Source of the DNA: Limonium bicolor
Lineage: Eukaryota; Streptophyta; Magnoliopsida; Caryophyllales; Plumbaginaceae
Assembly (NCBI GenBank): GCA_023374045.1
Contig: CM041776.1
Coordinates: forward strand, 476,583,375 to 476,647,374
Direction: 5' to 3'
Length of the DNA: 64,000 bases
Shown one piece after another: positions 45,425-58,299 of this stretch. Below the pieces are notes generated by a model. That model ran no database searches. It had not been told where the DNA came from and worked only from the letters and a program-made list of their open reading frames with translations. The stretch's first letter is position 1. The number at the start of each line of letters is the position of its first letter. The position numbers and the translations under genes are program-made.

Positions 45425-47616
45425 TGTAACACCCCCAAACACTGGCCTAGGATTTAGGGGTGTCACACACCGCGTATTATTACATAATGACGCAAGGCTC
45501 TAATAAACGAACTTAAACAAATAATCAAACAAGGCCCAAAACGAATACTTGTATAAAAGTATAATCAAAGTGATGTTGAAACATCCCAAAAGTCATTACA
45601 AAACCCACCAAACGAATAACAAAAGCGGAAGCTAACTGAAGAGGCCCAAAGGCTCAAAGTCAAATACTAATGTCTCAAAGAATCAAAATAACAGAACCAA
45701 CTAAACTCCAGAGCCGAGCAAAGTGACCCTCGCTGATCAATCTGCAATGTTAGATAGAGTAGGGGAATGAGCAAACAACTATGCCCAGTAGATGACCAAC
45801 TTCATCAACCAGCATGCTCAAAACATTTAAAGAATGTTAACAAATCAGAAGGAGTCGAAAGGAATCCATAAACATGTCAGGAAGCAGTAGCAGAAGTCCC
45901 TTCATTAAAGGACTAAACAGAGTCAGATACAGACAGAATCAGAAAACAGAGCGGGACACTAGTTGATCACAGCATACAGACAGAACGAGCAACCAGCTCG
46001 TGAACAGAACGAGGAAACCTCACTCGTAAACAGAACAGGTGGAACACCTATGAACAGAACGGGGAACATTACCCGTGAAACAGAAGGATATCCTACATAG
46101 CGTGCTACGAGACAGCTAAACCAGCCATCCAAGGGCTCAGATACAGAGATAACTAGGTCCCAAAACAGAAGCTTAAAATCAGATAAGCATATGTGCAACC
46201 ATCGCACCAAAGAGCAGATAGAAAACTGAGAAATCAGAAGGGGGATCCAACCCCGCAAAAAGAAAGTCACAGAACTCAGAAGTTTGTTGAAGGCTTTTAA
46301 ATCAGATAACACGTAACCATGTGCTCAAACATGTATAAACAGATAGTATTTGGAAAGAGGAAACCAACGCCGCGGACGGCACTCAAAACGGAGCTCAAAC
46401 GAGCAAGTTATGGCGAAAACAGAGAGGGGTCCGAACTTGTGTCCTAACTTCGAAGCTCGGACACAAGCTCAGACTCAAATCAGAGGGAAAATCAAGATGT
46501 CCGAACTTCGAAGTTCGGACTGAAGTTCGGACAGTTTTTCGGAAAAAGTTACGTGGTGAAGTCCGAGCTCGGAAGCTCGGATTATTTAAGAAAACAGGGG
46601 TGTTCGAACTTCAAAGTTCGGACTGAAGTTCGGACATGTCCCAAACACGAAAATACAGAAGCTCAAAACATGTCCGAACTTCAAAGTTCGGACTGAAGTT
46701 CGGACAGCGCGAGAAACCCAATTTTCAGAACGAAAACAGACACGAACAGAAGCTTCAAACAAAGCCAAATTGTCACAGAAACACAGAGTTTGTTGAAAAA
46801 CAACCATGGGGGTTTTACACAATTAAAACCACATTAAATCAGAGGAATCGAGCACCACAAATGCAAGACAACTCAATCACTTAACAACAGTTTAAACACC
46901 CCATGGGTGAACATACTAGCTGAATCCGCGAGCCACCTACCTCAGTATACAGCAGATAAACCTTCGAATCTGAACAGCAGACGATCCAACACAGACACAG
47001 CAGTAACACGGTCCCAAAATGCAATCCAAACAGCCACCGAATCTCTGATTACAATGCAGAGAAATAAACCAAACTCAGAGAATTGAACCTTCAATCAGAA
47101 ACTGTTTCTGTCAAACGAAACCACAGCCCATACCTGATTCCAACTGACACAACGCAACAGCAGTCCACAACAGAGGAGAGATCGACAGAGACGTTGAGGA
47201 ATTACTTATTCCCTAATCAGATTGGAGAAGAGAGTTAGGGATTGGAGAAGTTCTCCAAACTGAATTGAATAACCCACGAACGATACACAAACCTGACTGT
47301 GAAGAGGAACAGCAAGACAACAGAAGAATTCGCAGTAGCACTCGAGTCTCCAATCAGCAGAACCTAGTAGATCGATGATGTAGAAGAGAGCGTTGAGAGA
47401 GAGGAGGAAGAAGAACGTCTCGAGAGTTAAGTGGCTGATCGTGAATGAACGTGATAATCAGAATGGTAAATTGATGATTATTAATACCAGCCAAATATTA
47501 ATAATAATCCCTTACCAAAAATCTGAAACGAAAAGGACCACCTCGCCCTTGCCTTTAATCCTAAAGACACACACGTCCTGAATCCAGAATGAAACAACTT
47601 AAAATAAGTTGTGACA
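45425..47616 (-). repeat. 5' LTR of element D (about 2192 bp; outer end inferred)
   Basis: Inner end GGGGGTGTTACA at 45425 is certain. The outer end is placed at TGTCACAACTT (47616) because it gives TG...CA and lies where composition changes to AT-rich; there is no second LTR to confirm. It contains a palindrome array (46429-46706), a donor-like CAG/GTATGG near 47133 and an acceptor-like CTAACATTGCAG at 45742. Confidence 0.7.
46429..46706. repeat. LTR palindrome array of element D (5 units)
   Basis: Units start at 46429, 46498, 46561, 46601 and 46671, spaced 69, 63, 40 and 70. Core GTCCGAACTTC(A/G)AAGTTCGGAC followed by TGAAGTTCGGAC. The third unit is short. Position about 41-54% of the LTR. 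Confidence 0.9.
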
Positions 47617-50087
47617 AAAATAAAATTGTAATGACATCTTGGGTTATAACAACTAATATGTGTTTAAACATATGTATATGTATTACCTGGGGTGAATAAG
47701 GTTTATTAAGGTCATATTTTGACCTTAGGTGGTTAAGGAATGATTTGGTAAATGAATATAAGTAATTAAGTAACATAAAGGTCAAATTAAGACTTTATGT
47801 GGAAAATTGGTAATTAATGAAAATACTAGGTGAGGCCGAGAGTTTAAAGTATTTTTGGGCATTTATGTGTAATTTATTTTATAAGCTAATGTTTGTAATA
47901 AGGCCATGTACTTTAGGCCATTTTATTTATATATTTATAAGGTTTTAATTAAGTTTAGGTGGTAAAAATATATTACCGCAAGGTATAGGGGTTTAAAGTG
48001 TAAATAAATTGAATTTGGGGGCTATATATTAATAAAGCCGAAAATTAGAGGTTAAAAGGATTTAAAATAAAAATTATAAGATTTTATAAAGTTTTGGGGT
48101 TAAATTGTAATTTCTGAAAAGTATGGGTATAAACCGTAGTATATGGAGATTGATGGTCAAGGAAATATTAAGGAGGTCAACCTTGACCATATGGTAGGTT
48201 TTGACCAAATTAGATAAGTTAAATAACTTATTTAAGGTTTTATAATAAGATAAGTATTTAATTGTAACAATTTTATAACATATGTGGTAAATATGTTATT
48301 ACCGAAAATAAAGGGTGTAAAATGGTATTATAAACACCCATGGGCTATTAGGAATTTTTAGGAATTTATTTGGTTGATTTTGGAATTAAAATAAACTATA
48401 TATGTATAATATATAGTTATTATGTCATTATGACACTTTAGAATAGTAGATGGGGTGGAAATGTAAAAACCGAGTATATATGGGTTAGTAATGTAAATTA
48501 TAACCCTTGGGTAAAATTTGGTGATTTTTAGAATTATATAAGAGTATTTAATAAGATATATGTATAATATATAGTTTTAATGATATTATGAAACTATATG
48601 TTATTAGCGGGGCCAAATGGCAATTATAGAAACTTTGTGGGTTAGTAAAATAATTTAGAACAGTGTATGGGTCTGTTCGAAAATTTAATAAGTATATAAC
48701 TATAGGTTATGTTTATATTAAGGTTTAAAATGTTATAATATATGATATATATTACAGAACATTATATGTTTGGTTAATTAAGAACAGAATAGGGTCTGTT
48801 CGGAATTTTACAAAATATAACCATAGGTTATACCATTTTATAAGTTAAAAATGTTATATTATATGATATATATAACATGGTATTAATTATGGGGTGATTT
48901 TGTAAATAAAGGAAATTATGGGATATGGAAAGAAAAAAGGTTATAACATTGTTGCCTATGCGGCAATATAATATAGTTTTGTATAAAAACTATAGGTTAT
49001 AAATTAAAGGAAATAAAAATATCATATTGTATGATATTAGTATATGGTATAACATTACATAATGTTATGTGGTCAAAATGGAATTAAAATAAAGATAAGG
49101 GCTGTACCGAATTATTAAGGTTAGAAATATGAATTTTAGAATATGGTCTACAATGTTATAAATGTTATAACAATTATATGGTATTAAGGTGGTTTAGATG
49201 GAATTAATACAAGTAAGGATATTCACATTAAATAATGTGACAAACTATAAATAAATAAGATTTATAAACTAAGGTATATATTGAATAAACCTTAGGAGTT
49301 GTAATTATACAACATAAATTGTTACATAATATTAGGATAATAATCTTAATATAAGTTGTATAATATAATACAACTAATGGAAATAATCATCTAATATAAG
49401 ATGATAAAATGTAACATATAATATAAGAGTTTTATAACCTACGGAACTTACCTATATTGGTAATATATACATATACAAGAATAATGTATATAAGGATGGA
49501 TCTATATTATGGTTGGAAACCATATAATATAATGGTGGTGGTTATTACATAAAAATAGTTACAAACTATAAGTTATAAGTTTTTGAATGGAAATATAGTT
49601 TATTAAAGATAATGGATTATATAATACAACGTACTATAATGGATGGTGGAAAAATAATACAATATAATAAGTAATGCATGCATACATGCAACTATAGGTT
49701 ATATACCTAAATAAAATGATGGATAAGATTAAAGGAATATAACGAATTAAACTTAACAGTCGAAACATTTCGACATACGAGTTTTAGTGACAAGCCGACC
49801 GGTTTAGGGAAACCCGTAACAATTAACTGTAGAAATCCGGGGATGAACTGTCGGGGTTACTTGTTATTCGGAAATGCCGGATGTAGTTAGTCATGGAGAC
49901 TGACTTATAGTTTATTACCGTTTAGATCATACTTCAGACGAAGGCGCTTGACGAGCTAGTGGTCTATAGTGCGCATCCTTGGTCTAAGGTGTACGGTATG
50001 TAAAGGGGTTTGATCCGGGTTGTCCTAAGGAATTCCTTGGGCTCGGATTTGGTTGATATAACTTGTGTGTTATGTCTGTGGATACGT
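47617..50087. other. AT-rich sequence of unknown origin, perhaps a retroelement LTR fragment
   Basis: No open frame over 75 codons. 47617-49740 is very AT-rich with recurring ACTATAGGTTATA and TATATGATATATAT strings, including two diverged copies of a unit of about 122 bp starting near 48669 and 48790 (both with GGGTCTGTTCG). From about 49760 the GC content rises, with CCGACCGGTTTAGGG and GGAATTCCTTGGGCTCGG. Element A' inserted at 50088. Confidence 0.45.
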
Positions 50088-51072
50088 TGAAATACCCCAA
50101 ACCTTGGTATGTTGTGTCAATGTTAAACTATGGTATTTAAAGGCTAAAAAGTGCCTTAGAAACATAAATGAAACATTTAAACCATGGTAAAACACAATAA
50201 AACTAAGACACACGGTTTGAGCAAAAACATGCTCTAAGCTTGGAGTGAACTTGGTTAGGACCCAAAGAGCCTACCAAGACTGATAATGTTTAATTATGAC
50301 TTAACAAGGCTAATTAAGTCCTTAGGAAACTTTGGTAGACAATGAAACCAAACAAAACACAAATAAATACCTTAAGGTCAATATGGGCAAAAATGTGCTC
50401 TAAGCTTGGGATAAAATGTGTATAGGACCTATGGTCATACCTATGCCTTATTTATATGTTAATGAACATATTAATCAATTACCAAAGAAAACCAAGCTTG
50501 GAAACAAGTTAAAACACAAAATGTGCTTTAAGAAGTCTTAAAGCACGTTTTTGAAAAATTGTCTTGTAAATGAGTTTTGAATGGCTAAATGTCCATCATT
50601 ACTCTTAATTAACATGTGTACTATATAGTATCACATTTGGGTGGCTATATCAATGGGAAATCAAAAATTTCACTTCTATGTGCCTTGATTTGATGAATAG
50701 TGATTTTTATAAGCTAGTTTGTAACATATAATGTTATAAGTGATTAAGTTGGTCAACAAAGACCAAAACACCCTTCTAACTAAATGGTGGCCGGTTTTTA
50801 TGAAGGTGAGTCACCACCATGTAAAAAGCAATTAAGGAAAGGAAGGGTAGGAAGGTAAAAAGGAGAAAGTTACCTTTTAATACAAATATCTTGTTAAAGC
50901 AAGTTCTATCTTCATTTCTCCTTTCCTCCTTCATTTCACACGACCCAGCCTCCCTTCTTGCTCTCTTTTACGAGCTGATACAGCAACACCAACACCACCA
51001 TTGTTTTCCATCTTTGAATGCTTGTAACTCCTAGCTCCATGGTCCAAATTCAATTCCAAGACCACCATTCTT

Positions 51073-51130
51073 CTAGTTGGAGCAAGCTCTACACTTCTAC
51101 CTTTTCAAATCCTCAAGAACTCAGTTCTGG
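51073..51130 (+). promoter_or_regulatory. Leader block in A' LTR (weak match to A and C)
   Basis: Has ACACTTCTACCTTTTCAAAT in the same relative place as the blocks in A and C, then diverges. Likely transcribed leader. Confidence 0.3.
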
Positions 51131-52540
51131 TGCCAAGGAGATTCACCATTGATGGAGCTTGAGCTCACCTTTTCACATATTATTGTTCTCCTTTGCTTCT
51201 AGGTAAGGAATCTCAAAGAAAATCAAGTTTCCTCTCCTTTTAGTACATGGCCGAAAATTAACCTCACCATGGTGTCATTACCTTGCTTGTTTTAGCTTCA
51301 TTTGAATCTTCCAAGGGCTTGGTGGAGTCCTCTCTTGATATATATTCAGCTCTCTTTCCATTCCAAGGTAAAACAATCATTTTAATACCTTAAGATAATA
51401 TATGTAACTAGGGTTTATAATGAGATGAAGCATAATGCTTGAATACTCATTCTATTATTTGTACATTGTATAGAAGTTGGCAAACAACTAAATACCCCAC
51501 CGTTTCACAAGGAAACAAGAAAGAAGTTTGTGAGGAAAAAGAGGTAAACAAACTATCTCAATGTAGTTTAAATGCCTTAGGAAAATGAGCTTGATTGCTT
51601 AATAAAATACCTAAGGAGCCAATGGCAAATGAGCTAGTAAAATGCTCTCAAGGAGTTTATTAAGGGCATATGTATTGTTGGGTGTATTCGCAGGTCAAAG
51701 GCATTACTTATGTGGGAAATTCAGTGTTTAAGTTTATGCAATGTAAGGGCCTAAGAGCCATGTTATTTAAGGGCCTAAGTGCCAAGCAATTTAAGTTATG
51801 CATTATTTGTGATGTAGTGCTTAATATGTGAAGTTTGTGTGTAAAAATGTTCTTGATGGATCTTAGGTGTTTCTTGAATGAATTAAGGTAAAAAAACCTA
51901 AGTGTTTGGATGTGGGTATATACTAGAGAAGCTATGGCCAAATTTGGGAAGATGTGTGAGAAGTTCTAAGTGTTTTAAGGAAGTTTTGGCGAACTAGGGA
52001 GTGTTAAAGGTGAACGAATGTTTACTTGAGAAGAAAGCATGTATTAAGGTGATTTAGAGGGATGCAAGGATTTAGGCGTTGTCTTGGAAATTTTAGGAAT
52101 TCATATGGTTTTTGAGAATGTATTTAAGTCTTGGAGGAGTTTGATTAAGGTTTAGATAATGTTGATATTCAAGGAATAAGTGATGTTTAGGTGGGATGTG
52201 AAAAGGAGGTTTAGTTAGTAAGAAAAAGAAGTTTGAAAGATGATGTTAAGGTGTAGAGGAAACCCTTGGTATAGTGGTCAATATTGGTGAAATACCACTT
52301 GGAAAAAAATTAAGGAGGAAGTGTAAGCTTGGGAAAGGAATTGTAAGAATGACATAAGGAGTTTGATATGTAAGAAAGGAGTTTGAATGATGATGTGTGT
52401 GGAAGAAATGTCTTGGTATAATGGTTAGAATTGGCATGAATCATCACTAAGGGACTTAAGGAGTATAAACTATAAGTGTTGGAGGCTTTGGAGGAATTTG
52501 GCTAAGTGTTTTAAAGGTGTAGAAGTTGAGCATTTTGCTG

Positions 52541-52790
52541 TGTCCGAACTTCCGTCCGGACATGGAAGTTCGGACAGGCTCTGTTGGGTAAAGGATTTTC
52601 TAATCTTCGACTGATGTCCGAACTACCGTCCGAACATGGGAAGTTCGGACACACTTATTTTATTCTCTGGTTTGGCCTCGAACAGCGTCCGAACTTGGGA
52701 AGTCCGGACGCAAGTTCGGACGTTCACCAGTTTGCACCCTAGAGCCTCGAACGGTGTCCGAACTTGGAAGTCCGGACACAAGTTCGGACA
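52541..52790. repeat. LTR palindrome array of A' 5' LTR (4 units, 69-74-bp spacing)
   Basis: Units at 52541, 52615, 52686 and 52755, each TGTCCGAACTT...AAGTTCGGACA with an inner GTCCGGAC or related centre. Repeated at 62121-62372 in the 3' LTR. Not homologous in sequence to the array at the same place in the related A LTR. Confidence 0.92.
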
Positions 52791-54752
52791 AGGCACTGTA
52801 TGGACCAAAATTGTTGTTTTAAGGTATGGAAATGATGTGTATGATGGGGATTGATAGGTAATGATGTTATAAGGTTGTTAAGGACAGGAGGGGTGAGTTT
52901 TAATGGTAATTAAGTGGGTGAAAAGTAGTATCAAAATGTAAAAGTAAAAAAGTTGAAATGTAAAGTTATGTACTAAGTTAACGGGAAAGTTAAGCATTAG
53001 ACATTAAAATCAAGCAAACCCCAATGTTAATAAAACACATGTGATGTTAACAGTTGTTCGAGAATTGCTCGAGGAACATAAGTGGACGTGGTAAAGTGGA
53101 CTCCGGTGACAGGTATGGTTTTCTTGCAACCTGTGTCCTACCGGATTACACCGGCTTGTATGCCAATATGTTTTCTGAGTGTTTGCCACCTTGTAAGATT
53201 AAAAACATGTAATGAGTTTATAGTAATTCATTTATGTGGCGAATTTGGCCTCCGATACCATTTAACCTCAAGTATGTGTTAAACCTTAGCTAACCAAAAC
53301 TAGGAACACATGAGTGATCGGTATTCGGAGTTGGCGGCCCAAACCTTGGGAACGTGTTAACCACGGCTATGTGTGAGTTAGTTGGATATTGTTGTTGTAT
53401 GCAAGTGTGTGAACCTCCCTTGTGTGCTTAACTCGGTTATGATACCGTATGGTGTGTGGATGTGGTAGGCTCCATAATGGATCTCTAACTACTTATTATT
53501 GAGTGTATATGTACTAATGGGGTGAGGAGTCCGGTTGTTCCGGCCACGCGTGTGATGGACGGGAGTCGATATCAGATCCGGTTCGGCTCTCTGGTGTATG
53601 TATAGGTGGTATTCCAATTTGGTTTTACCTTCCCTTAGCTTATCCAAAGCTAGTTACTGACTCACGTGGGCCACAGGGGCATACGTATGTTATTTCGGTG
53701 TGCTTGGGATTACTATATCCGACACACCTTGGGTATAAGTTAACCGTTCTATATAACCGGACGGTAACGAGGTTGGTAACGAGCTTAACATGGGATTGGT
53801 AATAATCTCTAGGCTCACTGGCATACTAACTATGGTGGAAGGTTCCTTGTGAGAACCGATTTTATGGTGTTATGTAATGTTATGGTGCTATGCAAATTCC
53901 CTTGCTATGCTATGGTATATATATTGGATGTTTAAAATGATTGTGATGTTATCGTGTGTACGTCGAAACAAGAAAGGTTTGTTATGTTTGTTATGTGAGG
54001 AATGAGATATGTTGTAGGTTATGGAGTGTGGATCATGGAAATGAATCCCAAGTTGTGACAAGAGGCGTTTAAGGATAACCCGATTAATGGGTACATGTCG
54101 TTCATTAAGGAAGTAGCTCCGTTTCAGAGGAGAGCCACTCTAGGGTTTAAGGAATCGTTGGATGGTTGGTTAAGTGTGGATGTGTTGGTTATAGGTTGAG
54201 CCCATTGAGGCGAAATATTATGTGTTGTATGTTTATGGCTTGTATGCATGATTTAAATATAATCAACTGCATGCTAAGACGACAATTAGTTGTGCGTGGC
54301 CCGGTAGCATGTGGGCTGCGGGATTACCATACCAGCAAAGGTGCTGAGCCCCTTGGGGGCCACCCTTTCTCTCCTTTTCTATTTCAGGTACAAGGAGCTG
54401 GAAGCCGTTCGAGAGTAGGACGGGGTAGATGTTTATACATGGGTAGCCATCTAAATGGCGTGAGTATGATAGGCGTAGTAAGACCGAAATTGTTATCGGC
54501 ATTAGTTTTTGGATACTCGGTACAGTGGGAATGTATGTATATAATAAATGTTGAAAATGGAATGAGGACTGTATTGTGTAGTTGCTCGGGAATCTAGTCC
54601 ATCAGACCGATACAAATGTATATGTATTAGCCTTGTTAGCCACGTGGGTGGTTAACGGCGTGTAACACCATTGAATTAAGTAATGTGATGAGTTGAGTTT
54701 CCGCTGCAATGTGTTGTTAAGTGTACGGTGGTGGTTGGGGTGTTACAAAAAG

Positions 54753-54764
54753 TGGTATCAGAGC
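54753..54764 (+). other. Primer binding site of A', initiator Met tRNA type
   Basis: TGGTATCAGAGC five bases after the LTR end. Confidence 0.93.
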
Positions 54765-57700
54765 GAAGTATCGCTCTGATGACTGAATTACCGAGCTTAG
54801 GAAGTACCGAGTTAGGATTTAAGTACTTTGGGTTAAGGGTTGAGTGATAGCGTGAGAGATACGCTAGATAGGAACTACCAGTGAATACTGGAAACCTACA
54901 GTATCCTTCCCGCCCTCCACAATCCCTGTTTTATAACTTGGGAAAGGACGCAAGAGAGATGGAAGTCCACTCTTACTCGGGAATAACCGATCTGGCTGTT
55001 ATTAAATACCTTTAGGGTACGGAGAACCTGTCATACGGTAGATCCTGAAAACTGAGAATCCCGGAGACGGTTCCCATCTAAACAATGTTAACCGCATTTA
55101 ATAGCGAAGAATGAAGAATCTTGTATATAGAAGAATAGAATTTCCGGCAACCTGGGTCGACGTGCTAAGCAGTCGAGAATAACCAACTTGCAATGCACCA
55201 ACTGTGCAACAGGCAAGAAATGGATTAATAAAACCCGAGACGAGTGTCTACGGGACCACAATTGATAAATAATACACCAACGGTATACCAACCGACAAGG
55301 GAACTACAACGTAGTGCCCAAACAAGAGACAAGTCTCAGTAACCACGACAAGTGCGTGGAACGGGCTATAAAGAGGATACGATACTAAGTAAAGGGGACT
55401 CCAAGAATGGGAGACACCCCAGTTGATAACTACTATGTGAATACAGTGAGAAGTCACCTAGAGGAGTATTTATCAAGGCAGTAAGATCAGTGGGGGCCAA
55501 CAAGGCCACTGATGACAATATGTGTCAAAACAATACCACAATCGGTAGGTGTCAAACCGATAGCCAGTTAGCATGGCGCACTTGCCATAGCAAGTGCTGC
55601 TATAACAGGGCTGTTCGGGAAATTCATAACCACTACAAGTACTTGGAAAAGTACCATGGAGTTAAATGTGATCGTCATAACAGTGGAAGGGCCTGTTAGC
55701 CTAACCTCTGTAATTGGAAGTACACCAGTCAGCAAGAAGCTAGACTTGGCTAAGGTAAGAAGATGTTGTGAAACCATGGAAATTTTCTTTCAAACTCAGA
55801 TTTACTCAAACCCTTTTTCCTTTCAAAACCAGATTTTCTTTCAAAGCAACACTTCTTTCTAACCTTCTTTTACACCAAACCAGTAAAACCAAGGGCAGTT
55901 GATAAAGATACAACAGTGGACAAACTTTCCCTCGATTAAGTTCGAGAAGCAAGGAATGAATATTGTCACGGGACAATATAAGGGAGTTGACAACAGAATA
56001 CTTCACCTAGGCGTGTGACGGACACTACGAGTGTACCAACTGTGTAGTGGGACGACCGCACTCCGATAGGAGCATGTGGGCCTGACAGACCTACTTATAG
56101 GTTAGTTGGGTAAGTAGTAATGTATCATTATGGTACCCCACATATGTATACGAGTGGAGTCCGAAACACGGGAAGTAGTCGACTCCGTCTACGGTCCACA
56201 GTATGAGTCAAACAAGAGCTAAGGATTACAAGGAATAGTTGAAGTTAAGGAACTCAGTTAAGTTAACTAGACTAAAAGAGTCAATGAATTCATTTCCAAG
56301 GAAATGTTTTAAGAGTCAGGAAGAGCGAAGTGCACTGACTGTTATGTAAAGACATCGTATATATCTTAAGGATCCTCAGGGATAAACATGATAGCTGGAA
56401 CGGAGACTCAGCCTATGCATGGCAAGGCAGATGCCTAATGTGGACACATTAATGTGCAATGAACGGGATGAAACTCCCAGAATGAGTACATACACCATCA
56501 GGAAATATTGATCTTCACAGAAGAAGATAATAACCGGTTAAGAACGCAAACGGCGTGGCTAACTGAATATACCAGTAGCAACACCCAGGAGCAATCCTTA
56601 AAGGGTGTTCGCATCAATAATTGTTGCACAAAATGACATGACAGAAACACAAGGGTTGAAATTAACACCCAGTTTAGACATAAGTTGTCAGGAGACGGAT
56701 GACAAACCTAAGGGGCATCCCATGAAAGGAAACGGAATGCAACGACCTTGTCATGGAGCCCACTACAACCTCTAAACATGTAATGTGATACAGAGGAGTA
56801 CATATGTGGACAGCCTACAATGAGCCCAGCTCAAGGCAATAAGGCTTATAAGCCATAATCAAGATATGTTATATAAATTCGATTGATTGTAGAAGTTTAT
56901 GTTGTATTAATGGTTAAAGTGGTAAGCGAACCACTGCATTAAGAGTGGGGATACCTCTCGATATTGTGAGACCGCAGAAGCGGTAGTTATGTGAATCAAG
57001 TTCAAGAGATATGTGGAGGATGGACCACGTTGTTATTACCCCAGGGTGATTTGAATAAAATAACACGAAAAGAAGTGCTCGTACCAGTTGTGTACACAGG
57101 AAGAGTAATAAGTTTGATAGCAATCACCGTAAGTGTGTGAAGCTAAATGTGTAGCGAACGACGCTCAGGGAAAAATAGTAATATATTCAAAAATCAGCCG
57201 AATAAGTGGCCAGATAAACCTAGCGTGATAGCAGAAGCTAATATAATAACGGATACAGTATAAGTTGATGCTATATAATGGAAGAGGATACGGTGTGCAA
57301 TAAGCGACCGTTGTATAAGTATTGCTAAGTGATGGTATGACAAATAAGCAGAGTTGTGAGTTAACCCCAGTGGAGATACAATAGTAAGTGAGATGATAAG
57401 AATTTCAGTAAAACACAGTGTAAATTCCTATCGCAATCGCACGAGAGATTTACTGTCAGGAGTTTACGCCTCTGCACTCTGTATGACTGAGTGTTTTGGT
57501 ATTGCACTTGCGCAGTAATGATCAAGTGGGATAGCTAGGGATCAGAAGCATGGTAATTATGGAGGAATAATGTTATAATGGCCGACGCATAGAAAATGCA
57601 AGGCACACCAATAAAAGAGTACTTGTACAAAACCAAATGTGGAGACATGATTAACAGTAAGTGACTACGGTAGCACTAACTGCCAAATATCGGTATGGAA

Positions 57701-58262
57701 TATACCCCAAATGTTGTAATTAGCTGAGAGAGCACTACACACTAAGTAGTAGCTCAATCTCAACCGACAGTAAGTCGGTAGAAGCAAGTCAATCATTGTG
57801 AATTACATAGTAGTTTACGCTGTAAGCTATTGGAGAAGTGGATGGAAAGTTTTGAAACTCACCGAATTCGCTCAGGGTAAGAGATACCATGCGTCGGTTG
57901 AGAAACCATTCTTCCCAAGATAAGGGTAATACATTGGAGATGTACAATACAACAACAGTAACGAGTGGGGCAAACTAGCTCTACAACTATCAGAGTTGCG
58001 CAACAGAGGCCAGAGAGCCCATGCGCCAGATACTGAATACACATGGTGAATATGAATAAATGGCTAGTTATCAATGCCTAAAAGCCTCACAGGCCAGGAC
58101 CGAAACCGGTTATGAGTTAGAACTCCAATGCGAATTCTTGGTTTAGGGACTAAACCGCTAATATGGTTAAGATCCTCTAATCAGAATCCATGGTGTAATA
58201 GACCGCGTGGAAGTTAAAACACTTCACGACGGCAGAACATTTTAAGCTAATGCTCAGTGATT

Positions 58263-58280
58263 GATTACGTGGGCGTAATC
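58263..58280 (+). other. Hairpin GATTACG-TGGG-CGTAATC before purine tract in A'
   Basis: Seven-base perfect arms and a 4-base loop, two bases before TTTTAAGGGGGGTAGAG. Same arrangement as C at 20197-20231, with three stem pairs replaced on both sides. Confidence 0.7.
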
Positions 58281-58282
58281 CC

Positions 58283-58299
58283 TTTTAAGGGGGGTAGAG
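58283..58299 (+). other. Upstream polypurine-like tract of A'
   Basis: TTTTAAGGGGGGTAGAG, identical to C 20215-20231 and 1.36 kb before the true tract. Confidence 0.65.

Larger units (their letters stand above)
42797..47616 (-). mobile_element. Chromovirus (Tekay-like) element D, 5' half
   Basis: Minus-strand element: LTR (47616-45425), primer site, gag-protease-RT in one frame with stops (45313 to about 42797). It ends abruptly at ELKKRLT at the start of the RNase H/connection region; integrase and the 3' LTR are missing. Confidence 0.9.
50088..54747 (+). repeat. 5' LTR of element A' (4660 bp)
   Basis: TGAAATACCCC...GGGGTGTTACA. Contents in order: CT-rich leader (50920-51190), donor-like CTAG/GTAAGG at 51203 and CAAG/GTAAAAC at 51368, palindrome array (52541-52790), GCTGAGCCCCTTGGGG at 54343-54358, acceptor-like CTATTTCAG/GTACAAG at 54387, TTTCCGCTGC near the end. 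Preceded by TACGT, the candidate target duplication. Confidence 0.95.
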
